From Trachelipus rathkii (Eukaryota; Arthropoda; Malacostraca; Isopoda; Trachelipodidae): a stretch of 27,712 bases of DNA. The notes beneath the pieces were generated by a model. That model saw only the letters and a program-made list of their open reading frames with translations, searched no databases and had not been told where the DNA came from. Of the stretch, positions 1-11,500 are shown piece after piece. Location: positions 1 through 27,712 of the forward strand of contig JABUQX010004488.1 in assembly GCA_015478945.1 (NCBI GenBank). Reading direction: 5' to 3'. The position numbers and the translations under genes are program-made. The stretch's first letter is position 1; every line of letters begins with the position of its first letter.

Positions 1-1230
1 ATTACGATAATTAATATTTTTAATAGGAGACATGGGTGAATATTTGTCTACAGTCGCTTGCCCTATTAAAACATTTGAAATTATGAAACATGTCGTGACC
101 CTGTTTACTTGAGTTATTGCTATTTAACAAATTCAGGCATTAGAGCAAAAACGTTTTTGCGTTAAACGCAGGCATTGCATCGCCTTCGAATAGTTGGTTT
201 GACAAGGCCCGAGAGACAATACTTCAGCTGACTTTTGGAGTTAACCATTCTGTAATTCAGAAATTTCTTACTATATACTAATATTATAGTGAAATATATA
301 TATGAGGGTGATGACCTTATATATAGTAATCTATATATATATATTATATATATATAGAGGGAATGGCAGTTTTTTTACTGTAAAAGTCATCATTATAGTA
401 TATAGAGTGCGGTATAGGTATACCGTACTCTATCATATTGTAAGTATAGGCCTGTCGAACATTACATATTAGTCTATATAAGCGGTAGGTTAAGTAATAT
501 TATAGTTGATCATATTGTATAGATATAGGTGGCGAGTAGTATATGATTGTAGAAATAATAACTATGTATATAAATATGGTAGCTGGACATAGTACGTTAA
601 ATTAGATGAAGACTATAATGCAAGTTTAACCTATGTTGGTGAAGTACTCGGTATGTTTTTAATTTTGAGAGGGAGAGGAAGGGGGAGAAATTTAAGATAT
701 TATGTGCGTGAAAAAGGTCGTAATAATATGAAGCAATGGAATGCTTAAATTATGCCATGTTTGTGATGAATCTTGAGTTAAATTTGGTAACAAAGAAAGC
801 GTAGAAATGCTACTTTAACATCATAGAACTTGATGTTTTCCTTTGTAAGAACATATATCCTGCATTTTTATACGATTGTTTTATCCTCTTGTCCAACAAT
901 GTGCATTTCTACTTTTTCTCATGGGTCAAATATGTGTCTAACATGTTCTCACAAATAAAAAAGCGTAGTACTTAATTTCGATAAAATCGCATAGTACCGG
1001 CCAATATATATATATATAATATTATAGACTATACTATATATACATATATGTGAAGTGAAGTACTTATACTTATAAATATACTATTACTAAATATATATTA
1101 ATCATATTATATAATTACTATATATCATATATGATATATATATCTATATGAATATAACTATATATATTAATAATGAGTATAATAGATATATATATTTACA
1201 TAATACTCACTATAGATTATTCTTGGGTCT
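1..1230. other. AT-rich non-genic DNA
   Basis: No coding region longer than a chance ORF is visible on either strand. The stretch is dominated by short (AT)n runs, notably around 293-357 and 1004-1200, separated by unremarkable AT-rich DNA. The only ordered structure seen is the hairpin at 402-433. It ends where composition becomes CT-rich, at the start of the decayed LINE. Confidence 0.6.
402..433. repeat. Short near-perfect inverted repeat (hairpin)
   Basis: Two 15-base arms flank a GG centre (417-418). The left arm core AGAGTGCGGTATA pairs with TATACCGTACTCT, with one mismatch near the middle. In single-stranded form this makes a compact stem-loop. It is more GC-rich than its AT-rich surroundings, so it is not just a product of (AT)n DNA. 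No role can be assigned; it could be a remnant of a transposon end or a chance palindrome. Confidence 0.6.
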
Positions 1231-1240
1231 TGCAAGGGGC

Positions 1241-3229
1241 CCCATAGTCTCCTAATCTTTGTGTCGGGGGGCGCCTACTTACTCTATGTTCGTCCACATG
1301 TCTGCTGAGGTTGGCCCCGATAGCACTTTTCCTTTCCCTCTCGTGGTCTCATTGAAGGGACGTGTTGCTTGCTGAGGTTCGGCAGAGCCATTGTCCTACA
1401 GTCAAGCTTAGCTTCTTATGCCTATAATCTAACTATTCCTCATGCTTGGAAGCGCGCACATGCCAACCTGTTCCCGAAAAAAGGTAGCCGGTCTGATCCC
1501 TCTCAAACTAATTCAGAGTATAGAGCTCTCACTTCTATATTCTAATCTAAAAGTCCACTCTGAAACTACTTCTTCACCATGCCATTTCCGGAAATCAAGT
1601 CTTGAATCCTCAATTCCTCTGTCTGTTCAGATGACATATGGCTTTCGTGGTTCGATAAGGGCAAACTGGTGCCACACTTGGAGATCGTTTGGACGATACT
1701 TTCTATCTAACTGATTTATGATCTGTGACTGCCACTATAAAAGGGGACCTGGGAGGGTGAGCAGTTCGAGCGTGGATGGTGATTGACATTAAATCACATA
1801 AAAGCTTTCTGTGAACCGGGTTTGGACATCGCACGTACACTGCTCTTTTTATAGCAACCATCTCATCTTCACACTTTGTAGGTTCTCACTCCTTGCTACA
1901 TCTTTGGTCTATTCCTCTCCGAGCGCTCCGAGTATAGTCGAGCACTCTGGATGGAGCAGACCTCTTCTCTTTTTCTGTTAATTAGGGGTTCACGCAGATT
2001 ACGTAGCAAAACTCAACTTATTCCTACTTTTCATTACAATCGAACCTCCTCAGTGTACTTCCAACTCTGTTATATTCACCTTATTCCCGTTGAAACTCAA
2101 TAGAACCATCCACCTTCTACTTGCATCACATTCCATAATTCTGCTCACCGTCTTTTTGAAGAGCGTCAACGCAATTTGATTGTACACAACTTATAAATAC
2201 ACTTTCTAGAGTTGCTGTTCACGTCTTTATCTACATTAATCTCGTATCATCTCGTGTCTCGATCTGAGATGTATTTTTCCCGTGGTGGTCACCCTGCAAC
2301 GTTTGTAAATATTTTAATCTCTTCAAAACCGGAAGCTATTCTCCTACATCTCAACCTAGCCTCAAGGACACCATCTCGCAACTATCCTAATGTCTCCTTC
2401 GACGCATCTACTACGTTCTCACTGTGAGAATAACATAAAACATATTTTAAGGTCTTAAATATAAACAAATAATGTCTTGAGAAACCATCATGTTTGCCAA
2501 TGGTTGCTAAGGTGGCCCTCAAAGAAGACACTGGGAGTTCTATTCAGGATTGCTAGGAGAATTTTTTTTTCATCTACACTAAGAGCGATCGATGCCTTAT
2601 GGTATAAATAATATAAGGCCTCATCGCCCTTCGTTATGAGACTCCTGTTCTCTACACGATTTGGGGCTAAGGCTCAGCTTACTTAAATTGCGATTGGGTT
2701 ATGAGCTTCAGAGCAAGAGACGAGAGAGAAACTGAGTCCCCAATTCTCAAACTCTCTCTTGACCTCTTATCTCTTCGATATGACGTTGGTGACCTCTCAA
2801 TCTTATCTATTGGTTGGAATTACAGTTGTAGATGCTTGAGAGATCCGAGTTACTGATCATTCCAATAACTCCATATGCGTCGCCCTCGCATAAAAGGAGG
2901 TTGCCAACACTCGCATTGGATAATATAGCGTGAGTATTGAGAAACTCACAGACTTATATGTTGTGGAGTCTTCATTTCTTACAGCTACTTCGGTGTGAGA
3001 ACTTATAATATATCACCTTGCTTCTTTCTCGATTTCTTTAGCCATACGTATATTAATATTTTCCTCTTTAAAGCCCACGTCTGCGCTCACACTGAGGAGA
3101 AATGTATGCCTTATACTGATTACCAGCTGGGATTGGGATGGGGTTATTCCTCATTTGTTTTATTTTCTGCCCCCGCCTTGAAAAGGGCTCTGACTACTAG
3201 CAGATTGTATAATCTGTAAAAAAAAAAAA
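1241..3229 (+). pseudogene. Decayed non-LTR retrotransposon (LINE) reverse transcriptase remnant
   Basis: No long ORF survives, but fragments of a LINE reverse transcriptase appear in the right order in shifting frames. Near 1440-1545 are AWKRA and GSRSDP followed by YRALTSI, resembling the fingers motif K-G-x-x-x-P-x-N-Y-R-P-I. Near 1630-1660 is YGFRGSIRA (canonical QYGFR). Near 1785-1830 is a V-I-D-I stretch followed by DNA still close to the D-x-x-K-A-F-D-x-V-W motif that holds a catalytic Asp. Near 1950-1985 is DGADLFSFSVN, just before the expected G-V-P-Q-G site, and FEERQRNLI follows near 2155-2180. Near 2756-2795 is SLDLLSLRYDVGDLSIL, typical of the post-RT C-terminal region of Jockey/CR1-type elements. 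A poly(A) run ends it at 3218-3229. Identification is by recalled family motifs, not alignment. The copy is non-functional and the 5' limit is uncertain. Confidence 0.6.
3218..3229 (+). repeat. Poly(A) run at the 3' end of the LINE remnant
   Basis: Twelve consecutive A residues directly follow the last LINE-like coding fragment. This is the position and orientation expected of a retrotransposed poly(A) tail and supports a + strand LINE whose 3' end lies here. No matching target-site duplication was identified, because the 5' end is unclear. Homopolymer A runs also occur elsewhere in the window. Confidence 0.5.
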
Positions 3230-4640
3230 TGAGTGTGAAAGATTACAGTGTAGATATTAGTAATATATAGTATTTATAATATATGAAAGGTTGCAATAAG
3301 GTTTACTGTTATCATATAAATTCCTAATATAGATAATATAATATATATATATAAATATATTACTATATATATTATTATATTACTGTATTATATTATATTA
3401 TATATATATTCGGGGCCCCTCGGGATATGAAGAAAACTCGTATATCATTATTTATATATACATATGCTTTCATAAATATCTATATAATATAGTTACGTAT
3501 AGTACCTCGTATAAAGTTCAATAAACTACAGTAGTATACCGTATATTATTAATTCTCATATAATTAATTATATAATATTAATATATATTAAATATAATAT
3601 CTAATAATAAAATAATATATGTATATAGGGGATCATGGTTGGTATTAATCACTTTCTCAAAGTACCTGTTTTTATTAATACATATCGGGGTTTTGAGTAT
3701 GGACATTCGGGAACTAACGATTTCAATTTAAAATTAGGGGTGAGAGTGCAAAATGTCTATCTAAAATCCAACAAGTGACCACTTTAATATTAAGGACAGT
3801 AGCTTCACACTCTAAAAAATATTGTATTAATTTTTTTTAATTACTATTATATATAATTTATACAAATTTTATATTCATATATTATTTGAATTTATTATGC
3901 AACCTCTGAAGATAATATGGGGTTTAAATAAAAAAAAAAAAAAAAGGCTGGCAAGTTTCCTGAATAGCAATAAAAAGCGTTAAGCTAAAAAATGTTCGCT
4001 TAGAGGAACAAATGCATACAATTCGGTTCCAGGCTTTCTCTATCATATTCTCACTTAAGTTTTTTTTTTTTTTTCAAATACTATCTGGCTAAATATAATG
4101 AATTAGACAAAACACATGAAATTTTAAAGATGTGGTACCAGTGACAGCTTCAAAAGATATAAATTAGGACCATGTTTTGGTTTATGAATCCGTCAGTGTT
4201 ATTTTCTTTTTTTGTTTTTTTTAAATAGAAAAATCTATTGCTAGTATAGGTGATTAACTAAATTGAAATTTAAAGTATGTAAAACGGACATTGAGAATCA
4301 AAGTTCGGTAACATGATTTTAAAATAATATTTACCTCATTTTTACTTAAAATATTTTTTAAAAAAGTGAATATTTTTTAGCGATGATTACGTGATATATC
4401 ATAATAGTGATTTATAATTTGGATATCATAGTGTATTATATTAGCTAAACTAATAATGTAAAATATAATGATCTAACTATAATTATATATAGATTAATTT
4501 AACGCATATAATATGATATAATATACATATTATAGTTTTAATATACAAATATATTATAATATTAATTTAGATTAAAATATTATTTGTAATTGTTTTTTTA
4601 TGTTATCTATGGCTAAGTCGATTTTTCATTATAGATTTAA
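3230..4640. other. AT-rich non-genic DNA
   Basis: No supported gene. The stretch consists of AT-rich DNA with several A or T homopolymers (about 3931-3945 and 4061-4074) and (AT)n runs around 3340-3410 and 3550-3630. A small GC-rich palindromic island, GGGGCCCC, sits near 3413-3420 without visible context. Confidence 0.6.
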
Positions 4641-4667
4641 CAAACTAACGGGAAATTACACCTAGGG

Positions 4668-4785
4668 AGGTAGAATTCAGCAATGGATAATCGAAGGAGC
4701 TCGGGTCTCTATAGGATGGACCGCCAGGGGTGACTTCGTCCGCCGCCAGTCTTGTCCCTCTGTACCCGCTCGAGCCTCCTAATAG
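4668..4785 (-). repeat. GC-rich dispersed repeat, copy A
   Basis: A GC-rich block in AT-rich DNA. Read on the minus strand it begins GGCTCGAGCGGGTACAGAGG and continues into GGACGAAGTCACCCC. The same order of words (GGCTCG-x-GC, then ACAGAGGG, then GGACGAAGTC-x-CCCC) recurs at 9306-9396 on the minus strand, and a weaker version lies at 10,868-10,930 on the plus strand. A short ORF crosses it, but nothing suggests that it is real. The repeat may belong to an unrecognised SINE or other transposon. Confidence 0.45.
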
Positions 4786-4887
4786 GTATAATATAATGAC
4801 TTCCTTTGTACCTTTATAGTACCTTACCAACATTACTCGCAATAGTTTCATTTTGAACTAAATAAAAAGGCTTAAAAAGCTGAATAG

Positions 4888-4936
4888 ATTATTATTATTA
4901 TTAGATATTAATTATTATTATTATTACGATGATTAT
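4888..4936. repeat. (ATT)n microsatellite
   Basis: Imperfect trinucleotide array of ATT/TTA units, interrupted once near 4903. It is simple-sequence DNA with no coding content. Confidence 0.8.
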
Positions 4937-5004
4937 CAATTGGGCAAAATCGTAGAAACTTAGTTACTGGTGACACCCGAGCGTACAGTGAATAACTTAA
5001 CTGA

Positions 5005-5025
5005 CCTAACCTAACCTAAACCTAA
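5005..5025 (-). repeat. Telomere-like (TTAGG)n tract, interstitial
   Basis: Four CCTAA units occur at 5005-5009, 5010-5014, 5015-5019 and 5021-5025, with one extra A between the third and fourth. On the minus strand this is TTAGG, the telomere repeat common to many arthropods. Degenerate CTAA/CTTAA words continue to about 5045. It is short and internal, so it is an interstitial tract or simple pentanucleotide repeat, not a chromosome end. Confidence 0.65.
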
Positions 5026-5045
5026 CAAGCACTAACTTAAACCTA

Positions 5046-6830
5046 AAATTAATGTCTTTATACATTAATCCAGTAATCCGTTAGTTTGTGATCAGATAGA
5101 ACGAAGTAGGAGTTCAGATGGCTTGTTACGAAGTGCTAGCTCATTCGTGATAGAGGAAGGTATGACTAGTAAACTAACTCGAAAACGTTAGTTTCACATT
5201 GCTCAAGGTTATACATTTTTTTGTTTTCTAACAAATTTTGCCATTATTATTTAATTATTATATGATATAATATTATGTTTATCATTATATTTACTTTATT
5301 ATATTAATATATATTATTAATTCTATTATTATCTATTTTACTAATATATAAACTTGAATTAATTCATGTAAAAAAAAAAAATTTCCTTCTTTATTCATTC
5401 TTACAAAAAGAGTTGCGAACCGGCTGGGCTGGCAAACTTGCCTGTCAAAATGAGAAAGTGCTCTCCTTTTCTTAAATTACTAAAAAAAATATATATTATC
5501 TTTGGCAGAAATTCAATGATCAGCCATTTGATCACAATAATAGGACCTAGGTGTGACTTATCGAAGTCACATGTAATCTGGAAAAGGGGTCAGAAATTTA
5601 AGTAATTATATAAACGGTTAACGTATCAAGGGCGAATATAATGGACAGGTCGCTATCCACAAGTTGTTCCAATATACCGCGCATCACATATGGTGATAAC
5701 CTGGAGGAGTGATTACTTGATTCTTCGTGTGCTTGTTATTTGTAACAGGAAAAAAAGAAAACCACAAATTTCTAACTATTAATTAGTTATCCTCTGTTAA
5801 CGTTGCAGTAAAATGACTGATTTTTTCTGTTTGATTGTGTGATGTGGCAGAATATAACAATTGAAAATAAAATAGTAATTTTAATTTTAAACATTTTCTA
5901 TTGCTTTACAAATATACTCTGGTGAATGAGTCTTATACTCTAATCTAGAAAATCAGTCTCAAAGGCACTTGCATACATTTAACGGGACAAGAATGGGCTA
6001 GGATGCGTGTGGTCGTTCACCAGTGAGTGTCCGGATTTTAAGCGATAATATCGAAGTTTTTTAGAAATAACATATACGGGGCTCTAAACTAGTAACGTGG
6101 AAGCCTGAATAAGTCAAGCAAACCGAAGCCTATATCTTATATATAATAAGATAATAAGAAATAATTATAATCATATAATATAATATAACTATAATAGATA
6201 TATATAATTATGCTTAGATAAGGATTATATGATATAATACCTATATTTATAATTAACTATCGATCGACGACACCAGATCTAGTAAGAGGACTTTCTAAAA
6301 TTTTTAATTAAATATATATATTTCTAATTATATAATTAATTATTATATTGGCCTGATTTCTGTATTCCTTATATATTAACAAGTTTTAAATCTAATATTA
6401 TTCAATATTTATTTCAAGTATTATAAAGGTATGATGTCTGTATAACTGCAACTTACTCGGTATTCTTCCAAAAACATTATTCAGAATATATTGTGAACAA
6501 TCACAATATATTAGATATTCTTTATTTTTCATATATCTATTAATATGGACTAGTATTAAAAAAAATTAACAATAAAATTAAATATATCAATAAATAATGA
6601 TATTCATATATATATGTTAATATCGTAATATAGCCATTCATAATTCATAAATTATAATATATATTAGTATATCTATGTAAAATGATAATAAAGTATAATA
6701 TAATATAATCATATTATATATCGTATATAAAAATATATATATATAAATAATATATATATCACAATCAATATACATAAAAAGAGTATATAAGTATCTCTTT
6801 ATCTCTACTAAACAATATAACTTGTATAAC
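5046..6830. other. Non-genic AT-rich DNA
   Basis: No coding region, RNA gene or transposon could be recognised. The stretch mixes moderately AT-rich unique-looking DNA (about 5390-6120) with (AT)-rich low-complexity runs (about 6130-6350 and 6590-6780). Confidence 0.55.
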
Positions 6831-6869
6831 GTTTCAAGTTTATTTATAAAAATTACAATAGTAGTAGGA

Positions 6870-7370
6870 ATAAATGGAAACTAAAAAAAGTAAAGCTGCA
6901 GTAACAAAATATTGGCAAACCCAAAAGGTTTTCAGTAATGCCAGGCTATTTAAATGATCAGAAGAAAAATAACTTTTAGAAATGGTCAAAAAACAGTAAG
7001 TCAAAAAAAAGTAGAAAACGGAAAACGCTTTATAATATATTATATTATAGTTAAATATATAAATATATAAATTATATATTAATATAATAATCATAGTGTA
7101 AATAAAAACAATAAAAAAAATAAATAAATCAACAAAAAAAAAAAATAAATAAAGACAAAAAGAAAGAAAAAACCATAAAATCAGTAAAGAAAAATAAATC
7201 AAAAATAACAATCTACTAAAAAAAAAAAATAAATAATATCAAAAAAAACTAATGAAAAAACAAAAAAAATAAAAAAAAAAAATACATCAGAAAAAAAATA
7301 AAAATAAACAACAAAACAAAAAAAATCAAAAAATACAAGCAAAAAAAAAAGTACAAGAAATAGTGCTAAT
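6870..7370. repeat. A-rich low-complexity block
   Basis: The plus strand is strongly A-rich and T-poor, with many runs of six or more A broken by single T, C or G, most densely at 7090-7360. A minus-strand reading frame through it yields a Phe/Leu/Ile/Tyr-rich chance product. No transposon body was recognised next to it, so a simple poly(A)-tail explanation is not supported. Confidence 0.7.
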
Positions 7371-7559
7371 AATATCTATAATATATAACATTTCGGTTAA
7401 TCCTTTGATACTAATAACGTATAATTTAAGTTATGATTCGAAATATAGTATAACATTAATCATAGGCAAATAATAATTAGATAAGCTATCGTAGATATAC
7501 TCCTAGTCATATAATCGATACTTAATCATATTATATATTAGTCGACTAACATATCGATA

Positions 7560-7950
7560 TTAGCCTGAGTAATGCATACCAGACCACTTATCCACCGCAA
7601 TCCAGCCGGACACCGCACCACTCACCTAGTCATACTGACCATATAGTATGACCTTCCATCATTTAAATTTATACGACTCTGGCTGTGATCTGTCTCCATC
7701 ATACTATTTAGTTGTTTCATAATATACTAATATAATATTATAAGCCATTTATATATCATATGAGAATTTGTACTTAAAAATAGCAATCTATCAATGAATT
7801 GTATTATAACTTCTTGCTAGTACCCTGACGACAGATAGATAACATGCGACATACACACATCCGCGTCTACCCCATCCAGGCACTCAGCCACACCCTACCA
7901 AACTTACCGCCCTCAATCTCACCGACCCACGACACTAGGCCACATGGGGT
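7560..7950. other. C-rich, G-poor segment
   Basis: The plus strand here is unusually rich in C, with many CCA, CCAC and ACC words at 7577-7630 and 7845-7935, and poor in G. An AT-rich stretch interrupts it at about 7715-7800. No gene was recognised. It is followed at once by a segment of opposite strand bias. Confidence 0.55.
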
Positions 7951-7984
7951 TTTTATACTAGGTACAATCAAGATTAAAGCTGAA

Positions 7985-8610
7985 GCCCCGTTCAATATTA
8001 TAAAAACGGATATGGGGGGTTGAGATATGGTTAGAGTTGACTAATTATGGGATTGAAGAGTATTAGAAGTTGAGACAGGATTGAGGGGGGATGGGAGCGA
8101 TGTGTTCATTATATATCGGGATATTAGGGTTAAGAAGGGGTGTGGATATCTTTATGGGAAGTGATATGAGCGTAAGTGTAGAGAAAGTGTTGTGATGGTG
8201 AGTACGAGGGCTGCGTGTTGAAGAAAGTTGATGAGTGTGGGGATTAGTAGGGGAGTATATAGTAGTTAGCTAAAAATTTTAATCGTGGGTGGTCGTAATG
8301 ATGAGATGTGTGGTATTTAGTGTGAGAGTAGTGTTTGGTGTGTAGTATGATGCGTTATTATAGATAGTGTAAAAGGTAAAAGGCTTAGGATAGTAATTAT
8401 TGATAGGTTTGAGAGATAACGTATGTATGGGTATGATGTATCTGTGATGATCGTATAGGGATGTGAGAGAGTATGAATATGTTATGTCGATGGAATAATA
8501 GAGTAGTGAGGTATAGGGATCAGAGTGATATGTATGTATAGAGTAGTGAGAAAATTGCTGGCTAGAAACAGTGAAAGAGTATAGGGTATGTAGTTTTAGA
8601 TAACGTGCAC
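7985..8610. other. G-rich, C-poor segment
   Basis: The plus strand consists almost wholly of G, A and T, with GATG, GAGAG, TATGG and GTGTG words and very few C. The bias begins just after 7980 and fades near 8610. No gene or clear tandem unit was found. Confidence 0.55.
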
Positions 8611-9305
8611 ATCAGTATCATAGGATAGCTTAATTACTGTGGTTGAACCAGTGAATGCTGTCTGAACAATATTTCGGTCGCCACCTACAGCCCGCCGCCG
8701 AACCGACACCACATCGTCTTGGCGCAGCATTATTTTTGTCAGGAAGCCCAAATGATATCAGCAACTTACCAATAAAATGTGTTCCTGCAGGAACTTAATT
8801 ATTTTATTATGCAAAGTCCAATAACGTATCGTTTCTGTTTCTATTTGGTACAGGACAAAAACAAAAAGACTATTGGGTTTCCCTACTAAATCGCAAATAA
8901 CCACCTGTCTTGAATACCCTCCCTTATTATATTACGTTTTTGACAAAATGTTTCATGCAATTAGCTCATAGTCAATTTGGCTCTCGCAATCACTAGGAGA
9001 GTTTGGAAGAACTAACAAATCTACCCTAAAACAAAACTGACATTTTGTAATCAAATGAAAAATTTTAGTTCGAATTATTTTTTTAATGGAAGAGTAGAAA
9101 GTTTTCTCAATCCCTTTTGGATAATACAGGTATTACTTATAATAATGACGCTATTGAAAAGTATTGTTTGCGTTTGTCAATGCAATTCCTCATATCTAGC
9201 CCATCAGTTTGTGTTCCCCTGTGGTATTCTGTTCGTTAAAGTAATACCATAGTAAAAGGGAATTTACTATTATCTCCTTTTTTTAATAAGTAAATACTGC
9301 GATAT
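8611..9305. other. Non-genic DNA
   Basis: No supported gene. A small GC-richer patch (about 8675-8735) contains CGCCACC and GCCCGCCGCCG words without recognisable context. The only ORF, of about 65 codons near 9055, resembles no family I recognise and is probably chance. Confidence 0.5.
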
Positions 9306-9396
9306 CGCACCGAAGGCAGGAGTCGGGGCTCTCGGCCTACCGTGGAACGACGGGGGGACTTCGTCCACCCCCCTCTGTCCCCGTCGGCGCGAGCCC
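9306..9396 (-). repeat. GC-rich dispersed repeat, copy B
   Basis: On the minus strand it reads GGGGCTCGCGCCGACGGGGA, then CAGAGGGG, then GGACGAAGTCCCCC. These are the same words in the same order as copy A at 4668-4785, with a similar total length. Its sharp GC contrast with the AT-rich flanks suggests an inserted element. No TIR, poly(A) tail or target duplication could be fixed by eye. Confidence 0.45.
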
Positions 9397-9589
9397 CTAA
9401 ATGGGGAAATAAAAAAAAATAATAATTTCCCACGATGTATCAAGTGGAATAAAACAAAAAAAAAATGTTCACAAATTAACGTATATTTATGAAACTTATT
9501 TGATTCTAAATAAAGTTCTTCGAAGACTATAGATTTCTTCTGTTATTAATGCACTTTAAACCTTAAACCTTTATATAATTTGTTGTGCC

Positions 9590-9664
9590 TCCTCTCTCTC
9601 CTCAGTCTCTCTCTCTTCTCTGTCTCCCTCTTCTCTCTCGTCTCTCTCTCTCTCTCTCTCTCTC
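9590..9664. repeat. (CT)n microsatellite, imperfect
   Basis: CT-rich array with TCTC units interrupted by CAG, CTG and CG, becoming a pure (TC)n run near 9642-9664. It leads directly into (AT)-rich DNA from 9665 to about 9790, making a compound microsatellite. Confidence 0.85.
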
Positions 9665-10860
9665 TTATTATAGTATAGTATAATATATAATATATATATA
9701 GACAGAGAGATAATAGATATGAATATTATTAATATTAATATCATATATATATTATATATTATAATATATAGAATATATATAATAACACCAATAGTATATA
9801 ATATCCTAACAATAATGTTAATGATTAAATAAGTTTAACGATACACAACAAAGCAGACAAAAGAAAACTAAAAATGAAGAGAATAAAAGTGAAAATACAG
9901 TAAGGACAAATTAAACCTTTTTTTAAAAATTAAAAGAAGTTTTTTGTACCCAAATGCTCAATCAGCCTCAACAAAAACTCGGAAGGGTAAAGTAAAATTG
10001 TTTCTAAATAATAGTTAGCGACGAAATAGGCGGTATTACTTGCTGAAGTCGAAGAGTACCTTTGCTGACACTACAAAACAAGCTTGACCTAATAAGATAT
10101 CGTCTAGATAGCATATATATAGTATATATATTAATTAGTCTTATAACAATATATATATAGTACTATAAATATATATAGTATATATATAGTATATTATCAC
10201 ATATACTCACTACTATACTTGAGAGTCAATATACATAATATATACTAATATTATATAGTATATATATATATATATATTTAAACTTTATACTATATATCAG
10301 GTTCTTTGGTCATTCTCGCCAACCACTATAGGAATTTTGTAAGGTTGGTAGTAGTATCATCATATTGGGTTTGTAATAACAGAAAGAAAATAGTTGAATT
10401 TACGCAAAATATTTAAATCTCGCAAGCACTTTGGTTCGCGAAAAGGAAAAAGGTTTAGTACACCAAGAAAAGACCATATATTAGGTTTTTTGAGCTTAGC
10501 GCATATTATTATATATTATTTAGATTTTATATTAAGACATTTTAATGAGATTTCTTTATGGATTGCTTGATATTGTTTAAAATAATAAAATAATATATAA
10601 TAATTATGATTATACTAATAAGTTATAAGTATAATTAAGAGGCCAGCCTCTAGAGATAGCCACAATGCCATATCCCTCAAAAACTAACAAATAGCTAGAG
10701 GGAAAGGAATACTATTGTTGGACATCCTGGCATACATTTTAGTGCGGAAAAATGTAAAACAAAAGAAAAAAGCTATTTTGTTTCTGTAGAAAGATCGCAA
10801 AGGATAGACATAGTATAGTATAGTATAGTACTATATTTGTAAAGTATTTACACGCGCAAC
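9665..10860. other. AT-rich low-complexity and non-genic DNA
   Basis: No gene seen. (AT)-rich patches at 9665-9790 and 10,100-10,300 alternate with AT-rich unique DNA. A short TATAG repeat (four units) lies at about 10,810-10,830. Confidence 0.55.
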
Positions 10861-10867
10861 ATGTAGA

Positions 10868-10930
10868 GGGGGCTCGAGCCGAACGGGGAACACAGGGGGA
10901 GGCGACGTCGTATTCAACTATACCTTCGAG
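10868..10930 (+). repeat. GC-rich dispersed repeat, copy C (weaker match)
   Basis: Reads GGGGGCTCGAGCCGAACGGG, then ACACAGGGGGAGGCGACGTCG on the plus strand. The opening GGCTCG-x-GCC-x-ACGGGGA and the ACA-x-AGGGG word match copy B closely, and the GACG-x-x-GTC word is similar. Downstream GC-rich DNA to about 11,060 may belong to the same insertion. The match is weaker than that between copies A and B, so membership is tentative. Confidence 0.35.
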
Positions 10931-11219
10931 TAGTAGGGGGGGGCGGGAAGGAAAGAACCCGCGACAAACCCAATAATTCAAAGAGCGGGGGTTCCGGAAG
11001 CCCTCCCCGTGGGGGGGATTAGTCCTACCCGTAGTTTCCCGGAACGCGAAGAGAATGCTGCCAGACTCCTGCATGCTGGTGGGGTATAGCCTATGGGCGT
11101 AGATCTTAGTTTAAAAAAAAAAAAGTTAGATAGAAATCTATGTGATTTGAAGAATACTTTTTGTTACGACACAATTCAAGTACAGCACAGCCCAAATAAT
11201 GACTAGCCCTGAACACTAA

Positions 11220-11500
11220 ATCACCAGAGGGGGGAAAAAAAAAAGGGGGGTATTTATCTAACACTGGAAGAATTTTCTCGCGTTAAAAAAAAAAAAAAGA
11301 TTTAATCGAAACAATAAAAATAATCAAAGAAAGGAAAAAAAAAAAAAAAAATCGTACCACTCATGATCCAGAAAAAAAAAAGTCGGGGGCGTTAGAGCTT
11401 GAACAGCGAAGGTTTGTCGCCTTTTTAAACATCTTTTAAAAAAAAAACGTGGAGGGAAGGGGGGGGGGCGAGGGGGGCGGGGGGGGGGGGGGTTCCTTCT
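11220..11500. repeat. Homopolymer-rich A/G tract
   Basis: Long A runs (11,236-11,245, 11,285-11,298 and 11,336-11,350) alternate with G runs (11,246-11,251 and 11,459-11,492). The last is almost pure G, broken by two C and one A. On the plus strand this could form G-quadruplexes. It could equally be low-quality sequence, because such runs are error-prone. Confidence 0.6.

Noticed and set aside
4645..4851. Minus-strand ORF of 68 codons across the GC-rich block
   Set aside because: The matching block at 9306-9396 is not readable as the same protein; similarity is at the DNA level.
6840..7211. Minus-strand ORF of 123 codons rich in Phe/Leu/Ile/Tyr
   Set aside because: It is the translation of an A-rich low-complexity block; the composition explains both its length and its apparent hydrophobic segments.
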